The notes beneath the pieces are model-generated. The model made no database searches. It saw only the letters and a program-made list of their open reading frames with translations, and had not been told where the DNA came from. From Elgaria multicarinata webbii (lineage: Eukaryota; Chordata; Lepidosauria; Squamata; Anguidae), in contig NC_086179.1 of NCBI RefSeq assembly GCF_023053635.1, positions 12,059,501-12,123,500 of the forward strand: a DNA stretch of 64,000 nt, given 5' to 3'. The translations under genes and the position numbers were made by a program. The first letter of the stretch is position 1, and every line of letters starts with the position of its first letter. Shown here piece after piece: positions 23,368-37,319 of the stretch.

Positions 23368-25219
23368 AGAGACCTCAGCTTGGAGGCTCAGTACAGTTAT
23401 ATTTATATTTCCCCACAGAAGACTCTAAAATGGAGGGTACATTTTATCTCCTACATCTATAAAAATTATACGGTTATTAAGCATGATTAATATTTAATCA
23501 ATGCTGGCATGATTAAAAATCAAAGATAGTCCCTTGGCATAAAATACAAGAATACCAAATTGATAAATGCATCATTTAAAAAATAAATAAATCGTGCCTG
23601 TTATCTGACGTTGTTCAATTTCGTATTGACCGACATGCAGGCTGACGGTACATAACGAATGCCCTTTATTCCAATATTGTTATTCTGGGGACAGATGTGC
23701 TGAGCCCCAGATTTTGCTAAGAGTGTATGTATGTGTAATAGTTATTTCTTTTTATATTTATTACCTGCGTTCAGTCTGCTGGGGGTAAAAAGAAACTGAG
23801 CAAAGCTGAAAGGCTGAAATTGCAGAGAGAAGAAGAGGAGAGAAGGCTGCTAGAAGAAGGTAAGGGTTGGTTTCTGTCCCTTTATCCAAGAGACAGATTT
23901 ACAGTCTATTTTTAAACTGTAGAGCCAAACTACCCATGGAGCCGGGATCTTCCAGGGAGTCTACATTTGACACCACCTGTTCCACATATATACATCCAGT
24001 GTATGGAGAGGACACCAGGATTGTGTGGACTAACCATGTCGCATCCACACTGATGTGCACACTGGCGATACCTCTGGTAGCTGTGCCTTGGAGTCAGCAT
24101 GAAGGAGCCCTAGAGGGGTACAGATGTACCCCTGTAGTACTCCTTGCGACGCCCCCACCTCACACACCAGGCTTTGACGCGCACACCTCCCTCAGGCTAA
24201 GCACCACCACTTCAATACCTGAGGAAGGGGTAAAAAGAAAAGTATAACCTTCCCCTTAATAGCAGAGGGAAAAGGTAAAGAGATTTGGAAAAGGCTTTTC
24301 TGTGAATATAGCAGGCGAAAGGTTTAGTGTAATGGGTTTATTTAAGAACCAATAGAGCAGGAGGACACAGCCAAACTGACACGTGGTTTTATGGTAGCAA
24401 AATAAAGAAAACGTTTATTGTTGTTTACAGTTCTTAGTTCCTTCAAATTCTATTCAACTCCTGCCTATTCTTCAGAATACTGGTAGAAACAATTTTCCTG
24501 TATAATATTGCCAGGATTCGATCATTTTTGTCTGTCTCTTCTGCCAAGACGCTTGTTCATGCACTAGTTATTTCTCGGTTGGACTACTGCAACCTTCTTC
24601 TCTCTGGCCTTCCTTCTTCTCACATCAGTCCGTTGGTTTCTGTTCACCACTCTGCCGCGAAGATCATCTTCTTGGCTCACCGCTCTGACCATGTTACTCC
24701 ACTTCTGAAATCTCTTCATTGGCTTCCAATTCACTTCAGAATCCAATATAAACTTCTCCTGTTGACCTTCAAAGCTTTTCACGGTCTAGCTCCTTCCTAT
24801 CTCTCCTCTCTCATCTCACACTATTGCCCCGCTCGTGCTCTTCGCTCCTCTAATGCCATGTTTCTCGCCTGCCCAAGGGTCTCTACTTCCCTTGCTCGGC
24901 TTCGTCCATTTTCTTCTGCTGCCCCTTACGCCTGGAACGCTCTTCCAGAACATTTGAGAACTACAAGTTCAATCGCAGCTTTTAAAGCTCAGCTAAAAAC
25001 TTTTCTTTTTCCTAAAGCTTTTAAAACTTGATGTTGTTCGGACTTTATACTGTTAGTTTTACCCTACCCTGTGCCTGTTTACCCTACCCTGTGCCTGTTT
25101 GCATTCTCTTCCCCTCCTTATTGTTCTACTATGATTTTATTAGATTGTAAGCCTATGCGGCAGGGTCTTGCTATTTACTGTTTTACTCTGTACAGCACCA
25201 TGTACATTGATGGTGCTAT

Positions 25220-25260
<41 letters not shown>

Positions 25261-26860
25261 CAACAACAAATCTAATAATAACAATCCTTAGTCCCTAGGA
25301 TCTTATTTCCACTCACTCCTCACACAAATCCTGACAAGAAATCACACAGCTAAACACATCTACCCTCCAAACCCAACCACCAACCGAACACCTCAGACCA
25401 CTCAGCTCCCCCATATATAGACTCCTCCCCCTTTCCACAGCATCACAAGCCACACCCACTCAGTCCAACATTCCGCACTCTCTAGACATACTCATGCAGA
25501 CATACCTAAGGGAATAGAAATGTGGGTAACGCCACACTCCTCCACGTGAAAAGGAGCCCTAGTTGGCTGTTCATGTGGGGCAGCCCTAAGGGCACACATC
25601 TGTACATACGTGGCCCCCTTTTCATGCTGACACGGAACCTGCAGCAGCCAGGTAGAATTGTCAGCCACCACTTTGGTATAGACTGGGCATGGCTTGGCCA
25701 TGCAATCCTGTCCCCCACACTCCCACATATTCATTTAATGCATATAGGGGTTTATTTATTTCATTTTAAATATTTCTTGGCCTCCTTACGGAACCCAAGC
25801 CCTCCCAGGGCAGCGTAAAGCAATAAAACACATAAAACCAGTATGATGTTAAAAGCGATAAAACCCACAATAAAAACAGTAAGTATAAAAAAGCAATAAA
25901 TAAACCAACAAAAAAATGGCAACGAAAAGAGCAACAACAGCGATCATATTAGGGGAAGGCCAGGGTAAAATATTATATTTTTCAAGGCCTTCTTAAAAGT
26001 GGAGCATGGAGCATGGCGGACCCCTGATTAAATGTATTCCTCTCCTCCATTCCCATGTGCTGTTTGCCTGCTCGAAATTGCCCCCTTCCAAGACGCCATT
26101 ATCCCCCAGTGGGGGTAGAAGACAGATACCCATAGCGGGACATTGCTGACCATGGCAGTGAGAATGTGAGTCATCTTGCGTAGACCTTGACAGATGCCCA
26201 ACGGTGCAGAATACTGTCACTTGGCCGGGACAGGTAATTTGGCTTCGGCTGATACGCCAGCTGCGCCCCTTCTTAGAGTCAGAAGACCTAAAGACAGTAG
26301 TGCACGCGCTGGTAACCTCAAGGCTTGACTTCTGCAATGAGTTCTACATAGGGCTACCATTGTACCTAGTTCGGAAACTTCAACTAGTTCAAAATATGGC
26401 AGCCAGGTTGTTCACCGGTACATCTAGGGGTGAGCATATTACCCCAACATTAAAATCACTCCACTGGCTGCCAATTAGTTTCCGGGCAAAGTACAAAGTG
26501 TTGGTCATTACCTTTAAAGCCCTAAATGGTTTGGGTCCAGGTTACCTGCGGGATCGCCTTCTCCCATATAGTCCGCCCCGCACACTCCGGTCCTCTGGGG
26601 TGAACTTACTTCAGTCAGCTAAAACTAGGCTGACATCAGTTTCCCAGAGAACCTTTTCTTCTGTCGCCCCCAGATTGTGGAACGGAGGAGATTCATAAAA
26701 TTAACTCTCTGTGTGATTTTAAGGCAGCTTTAAAGACTAGCCTTTTCCGGCAGGCCTATCCAGATCAATGTTAAATCATGAATTTTTAAGATGTATTGAT
26801 TCCTGTTCTAATGTTGTTCTCCGCCTTGATCCAAAGGGAGAGGCGGGTAAGAAATAAATA

Positions 26861-26905
<45 letters not shown>

Positions 26906-29900
26906 CTTCTCAAAAACTGCTCTGAGAACATTTCAGGTTGCAAAGGTGGCTGATGATTCAACCCCAGGCCAGCTCAATCCGCCGCTGTTTGCTGATTTTC
27001 TGGCCTGCTCATAGAAATGCCAAGTTGATCACGTTGCCTTAGTCTGGTCACCTTGGCTTTGCTAGCTACAAAATGATAATAGCAGTGGTGTGCGAGTCAT
27101 TGCAACGACGTGCCCGTATCATTTAACGTATTTTAGTTGCTTCGGTGACAATTTCTCCCTTTTCCAGAGCAAGCCCGATTCCGCGCCGAGCAGGAACAAG
27201 CTATAAGGCTCGAAAAGGAAAGGATTGAAAGGGAGAAGAGAGAACGCCTGGAAGTCAAAGTTAGTTCACACACACCTTGCTGAACCGTTGTTGTGAATTA
27301 GTGGCTGTATATCAAAATGTTTATGGGCTGATTCAGACAAAATGGGAAATCAGGGTTTCCTGCTACACAAAACGATTCTGTGCAAGCCTCAGCTTAATTA
27401 CCCACATGTTTAGTTTTTTTAAACGGTTTTTAATGCTTTATGTGTGTATGTTCTGTGTTTTAGAATTTTAAATTTTGTATACTCGTTTTTAACTTAATTT
27501 TAGAATTTCTGTAAACCGCCCAGAGAGCCCTGGCTATGGGGGCGGTATATAAATGTAATAAATAAATAAATACATAAATAAATAAATAATGTTTACCCTC
27601 CACTCCTCTCTTGTGTAGTGGCAAGGAGGAAATTGGAAGGCTTCACTTTAAGCAACCCACAGTTCCCTGTTATGTCTGAAATTGGGAAACTGTGGTTTGT
27701 TAGAACAAGCCAGGATCAACCCTGATTTGTTTAAAAGCAAAAATGGAAACTACTGATTTCTTCTCGTAGCCACGCAGGTTGAAGGAGAGGACATAGGAGG
27801 GTGTGAAGCCAAAATGTTTGCAGGTTCATTTTTTAGTGGGAAACCGTGGTTTCTTGTTACAGCTGAAATAGCCCTATAACCCGTTGTCAGCTTGACAGTG
27901 GGTTATACGGCTGCGAGAAGAGCCATGTCCTTGTTTTTCTTAGCTTCAGAATTCAGTTCAGTTCAAAATTACTTCTGATTGAAAACTGATAGCTGACATT
28001 GGACAATTAGCTGGGTGATTCTGAAACGAAAGGTCTTTTGGGTATACGGACACGATACTAAATATGTGGCAGAGAAAAAAGCGAATTCATTGTGGAGAAT
28101 GATACTACGAAGTCCAGTGTGTCTTGAGCTCCATCGGGAAAAGAATTCTACAAAATAAACGAAAGGCAGTATCCAGCTGTGACATTCTGCTTGCGCAAAT
28201 AATAATGCGCTAGTAGAAACTGGGTTCCGAACTATGCACAAGAGGAAAATCTAATGAAAAGTTAGCATAGTGGCACAATCGGTTGTCCATCATGCTTGCA
28301 CAAGTAGTTGTGCAATCGGTCACACATTATGCTTGCACAACCCACTTGCACAACTGAAAGATTTGGAAGAATTCTGCTAGTGCTATTTCAGTTAGTGGAA
28401 TGACACCATTGGATACTGCCCAGTAGCCGTGCAATCCTAAGCAGGTGTAGAATCATAGAATCATAGAATAGCAGAGTTGGAAGGGGCCTACAAGGCCATC
28501 TAGTCCAACCCCCTGCTCAATGCAGTAATCTACCTTAAAGCATACCTGACAGATGGTTGTCCAGCTGCCTCTTGAATGCCTCTAGTGTGGGAGAGCCCAC
28601 AACCTCCCTAGGTAACTGGTTTCATTGTCGTACTGCTCTATTCAGGCCTGTCATACTGCTTTATTCAGAATTAACTCCTACTGATTCTCAGGTGACACTT
28701 TAAATGACACTTTAATCTTTAAACCAATGCTGTTTACTGTCCAGATTAAAATAAAACCAGGCTACCCTGGCTATGTCCCACACAGGATCAAGATCGCAGG
28801 GGGATTGAACTTGCTGAACTTCATGTGCTAGAAGAAAACTTTTTGACTGCGAGCCGATGGAAGATGAAATCTAGAGCCCTTGCTAAGGTACGCTTCGTTT
28901 TCAAGTCATCCTATATTAATAGCCATAAAATGCTTATGGTTTGGTTTTGTTAAAGGAAAAGACAGAAGCAAAAATGCATTTTTAAGCACTGGAAACCTTG
29001 TGTAGCTTTCCATGACGATAAGCCTTTCTATGCGAGTCTATTCATCTGCTGGATCTACGTTTGGTCTTGTTGAAGAATTAAGATCCAAGCACTACATGAA
29101 GAGCATTTCCTTTCTCGCTTTTCTGCTGCATAACCTCTAGGTGGCACTGTAGTATAGAAGAATAGCGCAAATGCATATGGGGATCCAGTTGGTTTCTTTT
29201 GCTTTCACAGTTAAATGCCACATTTTCCCTGCTCTAAAAAAAAACTTATTGAAAGTGGTGGCTAGCCACAGAAGGGAAATTGGAACGTCCCATAAACAAC
29301 CATGAGTATGCAATGGTTGCCCTATAAGGCAGCCTTCCCTAACCTGGTGCCCTCCGGACTGCAACTCCCATCATTCCGAACCAGCATGGCAATTGGCCAA
29401 CAGCTCTTGAGGGCACCAGGTTGGGGAAGACTGCTATAAGGTTATAGTGGTGGAATTTTGTGGTCACACGAAGTCAGGAAGAGCATGAACTGCAATTATC
29501 AAATCTACCTCTCTTCTTCTTCTTCTTCTTCTTTCTGTATACTGCTGTAAGTATTTTGCGCCTTATTTCTTCCTAGTGGGAACATTACACCGGCTGTGAT
29601 GGGAATCCGGATCCCACAGTCCCCCAAGAAATTAACACTTTCATGAGTTTGTGGGAAGAAGACAAAAATAACGATATCCAGACTGTTGTTGAGAATAGCA
29701 ACAGGGTGTTAGAAGTAAGTCTCTGTAATGATATTCCGCAGTATTCGTGCATTTTACTAGTCATTTGGCAAATAGTTAGCGGAACAGAAGACAAAGAGAA
29801 CACGAAAAGGAACTTGTTGTGCACCCAAGGAAGGTGTTATTTGGAAGAAAAAACTGCTGTACGTACAGAATTTTACTCCATATCTCTGGATCTACAGGGC

Positions 29901-32900
29901 TTATTTTGACCTAATGGATACCATTGATGGTCTGGGCCAACGTTGGGTGACTGGATGAATGCAGAGCCAGTGTGTCATGACTGAAAATGAATCCAGTGTG
30001 GTGTGAGAGCCAGTGTAGTGGCTGGAGTGTTGGACTGGGAATTGGGAGATCCGGGTTCTAATCCCCACTCGGCCATGGAAGCTCACTGGGTGACTTTGGG
30101 CCAGTCACAGATTTTCAGCCCAACCTCACAGGGTTGTTGTGAGAATAAAATGGAAAGGAGGAAGCTTATGTACACTGCTTAGGCTTCCTTAGAGGAAAAA
30201 AGGCAGGATACAAATGTAATAAATAAACAAATAGAAGTCGAAACTTTAAGAATAGTTCGCAAACCTTGTGATTGTGGACAGGGCAGGGAATTGTAAATTG
30301 TATGGAAATTGTAAAAGGGTTCTGGGCCCCCTGGTTGCTGAGATCATTGTCAGAGTCTTGGGCCTATTTCTGGGACCGCTGTTGTGGCTACACCTTTGAT
30401 CCGGCAGTGGCGAAAAGCCAACCCCACCTGGTAAGAAAGAACCTGGCACCAAAGAAATTTGTCTTGGGGTGTTTTAAAACATAAAACCATCGTAAAATAG
30501 AACAGCAAACAGAATAAATACACATCATTCTATACAAAAATATTAGATAAAACTAATTCAGCAGCCCTGTAAACCAAAACTCATTCCACAATCGTGGTGC
30601 CAAAGCGGAAAAGGCCTTCTTCTTAATAATAACCCACCTTACTTCTTTGGTAGGGCCTTTCAGGAAAAGGACTGCTGATATGGGAGGAGATGATCCTTCA
30701 GGTAACCTGGCCCCAAGCCACTTAAGGCTTTGGAAGTTAATACCAGCACTTTGAATTGGGCCCAGAAATCGACTGGCAACCATTGAATCGGGCCCAGAAA
30801 TCGACTGGCCGATGTGATCATGGTCACATTGACCAGCCCCCGTGAACAACTTCACCGCTTTATTTTGGACCAGCTGAAGTTTCCAGAATATTTTCAAAGG
30901 TAGCCCCACGAATAATGCATTGCAGCAATCCAGACGAGAGGTTACCAGAGCATGGATAACTGTAGCTAGGTTATCTCTGGCCTAGTTGGTATATCAACCT
31001 AAGCTGATAAAAGGTGGTCTATGCCTCTGTCTGGGCTCAAACGATCACAGGAGAAGGGGAGGGGAAGAAACCCTCATGGCCTCTCTTCCCACCCCTATGT
31101 GCCCCATGCATGACTTGCAGTAGGGGGTGTGGGGTGCACACCGGGTCAGATGACATGCCAACCCATGCTGCAGGGTGGGTAATTATGTAAATGATGGATG
31201 CACGCATAGCACACACAGGGGCAAAGGGAGAAACCACACTGTTCTCCTTCCCCCTTTTCTCTTGGTGATCATCCAAACACCCCCACTGAGTCTACCTGTG
31301 CCTCTACCGGCAATGCTGCATCCAAGTTCACCCCCACCCCCCAAATTTCGAATCTGACCCTTTAGAGGGAGTACAATCCCCTTCTCCAGAACAGGTCGAA
31401 CATCATTTAAGGCTTTCAAAGTGAAAAGCAGGGCTTTCAATTGTGCCCAGAAGCAGCCTGGGAGCAAATCAGGCTCCTTGAATAATAGGTGTAATATGCT
31501 CACCCTGGCGCGCTCCTGATTTAATGGCACTGCTCCTTGCAGAATCAAGAAGAGAGCAAAACTACCTCCTCTCCCTTAATCTCTAACAGATAGAATATTG
31601 AAATCCTCTGGTTTAGTTTGGATTGTTTGCCGGTGACTAATAAGAGAAGAAAAAAAAACCTTTTGGAGGGCTTTAACGAAAAACGAAAAATAGTGCGGGA
31701 CTGCTATTTAGAGTCTGCAAACCTTATTCCCATGGCTTTTGCTCGCATACAGCGAAAATGAAACTGTTTCTCTGAGGAAGTCTAGCATGACGAAACGGGA
31801 TTATTACCGGATGCCTGTTACTTATGAAAAACAACTCGGCTATTGTTTTTATATGTTGCATGAAGAACTCACCTATTTAATTGCGTACAATCCATACTTC
31901 AGATATAACCAGCTAGGTGACTTAATTGTCCTACAAAGAACTTCTGTTTGTGTTGTATAAAAATAATTTGTTTTGTACGCAGTTGTGTGCTCTCTTTTTT
32001 TTTGCATTGTTTGTTTCTGTGTTTTGTGCAACTGCTGCCTGATTCCTTTGTTAGTTTATCAACTAACAGTGAAAGCGTAATGTCTTCTAGTTAATTGAGA
32101 AGTTGGAGATTGCCATTCTGGACACGCCTTTCCATGAGGTGTCTCCGCGTGAGGTGACTCAGTACCAAGAAACCATTCTGAAACTGCAGGCTCTCCTTCA
32201 TCACAAATACAACGAAGCAACGGAACAACTGCTGAAGGTAAAGAGACGCTGGTCTTCTTTGATGTCCGCAGATTATACCGAGGATTGATTAACGCACCAC
32301 CATTGTCTATGCTGGCTAGTGCTGATGGGAGTTGTAGTCTAAAACCTCAGGAGGATCGCAACTTGCCCGTTGCATGGTTGTTCCTTTTTAATTAGGCGTA
32401 CACTAATTAGGTGTGTGAATTTGCACATGAGTTCACAAACCTGTGTTATCGTCTGGGTATATCATAAATTGGCTGCAACTCTCGGTCATGCATATCTTAG
32501 CTGTGAATGCAGGTTTTCCGCCAGGTAAATTGTAGGAAAACCCCTTATATAACAAAAAGTAGCAGGAAACAAAATTGGGTGGTAAACTTTACAAGAATTA
32601 CGTTTTTGAGGTTAGAAATATGAGGATTAAAATTTTGGGAGTTTATTCATCATGTCTTGTTTTTCTTTCTTCAATAGTGGGCCTGTTCAGACAACACGCT
32701 AAGCCATGGTTAGTCCGCAAACCGTTTTGCAGCAAATGGTTCGTGAGCGTGGTTAAAGCGTGGTTATGGAACCACTGTGGTTAGGAATGGTTCACACGAC
32801 ACACTAAGCCTTAATGTTAAAGCTGCTGCAGCCCTGCCCAGAGTGACCAGATACGAAAGAGGGCAGGGCTCCTGCAGCTTTAACTGTTGTGATGAAGAGG

Positions 32901-35900
32901 GGGTTTCACCAGGTTCTGCATGCATACAAATGACACCTGCTGAAATTCCCTTTTCAGTACAACTGTTAAAGACACAGGAGCCCTGTCCTCCTTTCCATAG
33001 GGTCACCCTAGTCAAAGCACTCCTACTATGGAGCGCTCAGTCAGAACAATAGGGTTGTCCTGTAAGAGTACAATCCTGTGAATGTTTAAACAGAAAAAAG
33101 TCCCAGAACTCCCAGCATTCCCCAGCTAGCCATGGGATCTGGGGAATGCTGGGAGTTTTTTTATCCAAACATCCATAAGATTGTGCCCTAAGTTATTTTT
33201 AGTCCCGATTCCATCTTCATGGCAATAGTCCCCATTGATTCTAAGAGGAGTTATTCTGAAGAAAATTGTGACGTGTAGCTGGGCCTAAGGCACAGAGTGT
33301 GTTTTCTGTCGGCAATCTATGCATAGATCTAGTTAAATAAAAAATTGTCTCAAGTTGTCTCCTCCATCAAATTCACTGATGGATGAGAAGGCTATCAGTG
33401 GCTATGAGTCCTGGTGACTATGTGCTACCTCCAGTAGTAGAGGCAGTAAGCCTATGTACACCTGTTGCTGGGGAACATGGGTGGGGGAGTGCTGTTGCAC
33501 TCATGTCCTGCTTGTGGGTTCCTGGTCAACAGCTAGGCACTATCTACACGCTGTACTGAAGGCGCATGCATGCGCCCCCAGTACGACCCCAAAACGATGG
33601 TGTAGACGGCAGCCCAGAAGAGACGGAGGAGGCGGCGGCTGGGAAACCGGCCGTGTCCTTGCCGCCACCTCCCCGCCAGCCTCCTGCTGCCGGGGTAAGA
33701 GCAACCCGGGTCTGAGAGCTCGGCTTCCGCTTCCGCCGAGCTCTCCGACCCGGGTCGCTGCAGCAGGAGGCCGGCGGGGAGGCGGCAGCGGCAAGGACGC
33801 GGCCGGTTCCCCAGCCGCCTCCTCCTCCGTCTCTTCTGGGCTGCCGTCTACACCATCATTTTGGGGTCGTACTGGGGGCGCATGCACATGCGCCTTCAGT
33901 ACAGCGTGTAGACAGGGCCCTAGTCAGCCACTGTGTGAACAAATTAAGCATGGTGTGGAGAAAGTGGATAGGGAGACAATACTAAAACCTTGGGCTCGTT
34001 CCATGAAGCTGATTGGCGGAAGATTCAGGACAGAGAAAAGGAAGGACTTCTTCACACAGCGCATAGTTAAACTATGGGATTCACGTCTACAAGATGTTGT
34101 GATGGCCACCGATTTAGATGGGTTTAAAAGGGGATTGGACAAATCATGGAGGATAAAGCTATGAATGGCTACTTGTCCAGATGGCTCTGTGCTACCTCCA
34201 GTATCAGAGGCAGTATGCCTATGTACAGCAGATGCTGGGGAACATGGGTGGGAGGGTACTGTTGCACTCATGTCCTGCTTGTGGGTTCCTGGTTGGCTAC
34301 TGTGTGAACAGAATGCTGGACTAGATGGACCCTTGGTTTGATCCAGCAGGGCTCTTCTTGGGTTGTAATGTCATTATTTGTTCAGATCCAATAGCTAATG
34401 GGGGGATTTACATGTTAAAACTGAATACAGCAGCCCTGTATAAAGTTCTCCCTCTTTCTGACCCATGTTGTGACTAGGGAAGTACCTGAATGTAATTAAT
34501 GTCTGCGAATCATGGAAATACGCCATGATTGTCACTGTGAACGGGAGCAGGGGGGCACCGTCTCCAAAAATGCTCAGAAATTCCCGAACTTGCATTTTTA
34601 TGCTTTACTCAATGAGGCGGAAGTGCACATTTTTTGTAGGCTGTCTTAAAAATGCACATTTTCCTCGTTCAAACCACGCATTTCTCGCATTTGAATGAAT
34701 CGGAGGGAAAAAAGTGTGCGAATGAACACAGGAAATGTGATGAGACAAGCTTCAAAGTGGTTTTCAGAGAATCTAGGCCATCACGAAAATATTGCTTGTT
34801 CGCCCATCCCTAGTTGGGACGTCATCTCACTGTGTGATTTCCCCCACCCGCCCTCTGTATTCCCCACCCACTGCTAGCGGGCAGTGGTCAAAGATGACAT
34901 CAGAACACATGCAACTTTGCCTAAATGTAATGGGTGTCGGGAAGAATTTGAAACAGTGATGCACCTTTCAGTGACAACCCTGCGTTGAGAGCAAGATTGA
35001 ATTCTTCCCAATGTTTATCACCAGCCTGCAAATCAACCAGCTTAATACACATTCGCCTCTCTGTTTCAATGCTCTTTCTAGCAAGCTAGTAGTTATGGCG
35101 AATCGGAAAGCGGGAACATGGAGGTGGTCATTACAAAGAAGAACGTCACCTTGTGCATTTGGGCAAATCTCAAGAAGAACCCCAGGTATGGTGTTTGAAG
35201 AGCCTGCGGAAGCGTCACCCTTGTGGCACCCTGTAACATGATCTGGTTCCGTGGAACGATACTAAAGCCAAGAAGTTTTGCCGAACGATGGTGACATGGG
35301 AAATAATTCCAGCCTTGCGTTTGGCAGGCCAACCCTAGAATCATAGAATAGTATAGTTGGAAGGGGCCTATAAGGCCATCGAGTCCAATCCCCTGCTCAA
35401 TGCAGGAATCCACCCTAAAGCATACCTGACAGATGGTTGTCCAGTTGCCTCTTGAAGGCCTCTAGTGTGGGAGAGCCCACAACCTGCCTAGGTAACTGGT
35501 TCCATTGTCGTACTGCTCTAACAGTCAGGAAGTTTTTCCTGATGTCCAGCTGGAATCTGGCTTCCTTTAACTTGAGCCCGTTATTCCGTGTCCTGCACTC
35601 TGGGAGGATCGAGAAGAGATCCTGGCCCTCCTCTGTGTGACAACCTTTTAAGTATTTGAAGAGTGCTATCATGTCTCCCCTCAATCTTCTCTTCTCCAGG
35701 CTAAACATGCCCAGTTCTTTCAGTCTCTCTTCATAGGGCTCTGTTTCCAGACCCCTGATCATCCTGGTTGCCCTCCTCTGAACCCTGTTCTTTAAGGCTC
35801 CACACTAACACCTCATTGTACTGGAAGGAATTTCCCCACCGCTAATTCAGAACTTATTTCTTCACCAGTCCCAACTCTGTCCCTAAAGATGCCCTGGGAC

Positions 35901-37264
35901 CAAGGTTCCAGCGTCGGTGCTTTGCCCTACTTCCCTCACTGATCTCCACAAATACCTGTACTCTGAGATCAACATTGGAGACCCTAGTGGTGTGCACGAG
36001 AGATACGGCCTTCTCGCTAGCGGCCCCCTACTTGTCGCATTCTGCTCCAATTGAGGTCAATCAGACCCTAAAGATCTATGTATTTACTTTGGCCTGTAAT
36101 TGAGCCAGAACTATTTCCAGGTGCCGTTGTGTATATGACGTTACCTAGTTTAATTATTAATTCTGGTTATAATTGTTAATTTTGAGGTTATTGCTGTTTT
36201 ATTATTTTTAATCATAGTTTTATTGTGATTTATGGTTTATGCAGAAAACTTTGTCACATCAAAGAGGAACAAAGCTTGGTTGTTCCCTGCACTTCTGGAG
36301 AATCACAGCACAGAAGCTCAGAGAAAAAGAAAGCCTGCCCCTTTGGCCTGACATGGTTTTTTGCATGTGTAGAAAGCAAGAAACTTTCTTATGTCTGAAC
36401 ATTTTTCTCTCTCAAACTCCCAAGGAAGGAGTTTTTACTACATTAAGGGTCCACTTCTATGTATGTTTAGACAGAAAAAGGTCCTACAACTCCCAGTATG
36501 GGGGATGATGGGGAATTCTTGAACTTTTTTCTGTCTAAACATGCATAGGATCCATTCGAAAGCTTTCTACCATTACTTAGTACTGGAGTCAATGACTGGG
36601 TTTGGACAACATGATAACCAACGGTGGTTTAAATAGTCAACGGTTGGTTGTTTAACCCGCCGTGGGTTATCGTGTTGTGGGGTGGGAGTTTATTAACCAA
36701 CAGTTGGTCATTTGGTTGGAATAACCAATGTAAATAACCAACGCTGTGCAGAGCTGGCTATTTGATCCACCATTGGTTATCATCTCATGTGGAGGGCACC
36801 GCAGGTTATTTCGGCAGCTACAGAGTTGCAAGGCAAGAGCAGCCAAAGCGGCAGCTGTGTCCTAGTCCGGCCAGCAGGATAGATTTTTGGCAGCAATGGC
36901 TGATGGGATATTAGCAGGAGGACTCGGGGGGGGGAGAGGGGGGGAGATGAGTGAGTCAACTCAGCATGGACTAATTACCCAGTGGGCCTTTTCCTCTGCT
37001 ACTCCCAGACTGTGGAGTGGCCTGCTGGAGGAGATTTGTCAACTTAACAGTCTTTTAGCATTTAAAAAGACTGATCTCTTCTGGCAGGCCTATCCAGTGG
37101 AATTTTAGGGTGCTTTTAGGATGCTTTTAGTATGTTTTCAGTATGTTTTTTAGGAAGTTTTATCAATGTCCCTAGGTACATTTTTTTTTAATAAATATTT
37201 TATGTATTTTATACTTATTGTGGTTCCCCGCCTTGATCAGGATGGAGAGGCGGGTAAGAAATAA

Positions 37265-37319
<55 letters not shown>

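Noticed and set aside
33454-34164. 236-residue plus-strand ORF
   Set aside because: It runs through a GC-rich palindrome (33536-33922) and then a CR1-like ORF end. The open frame comes from composition and a chance join of repeats.
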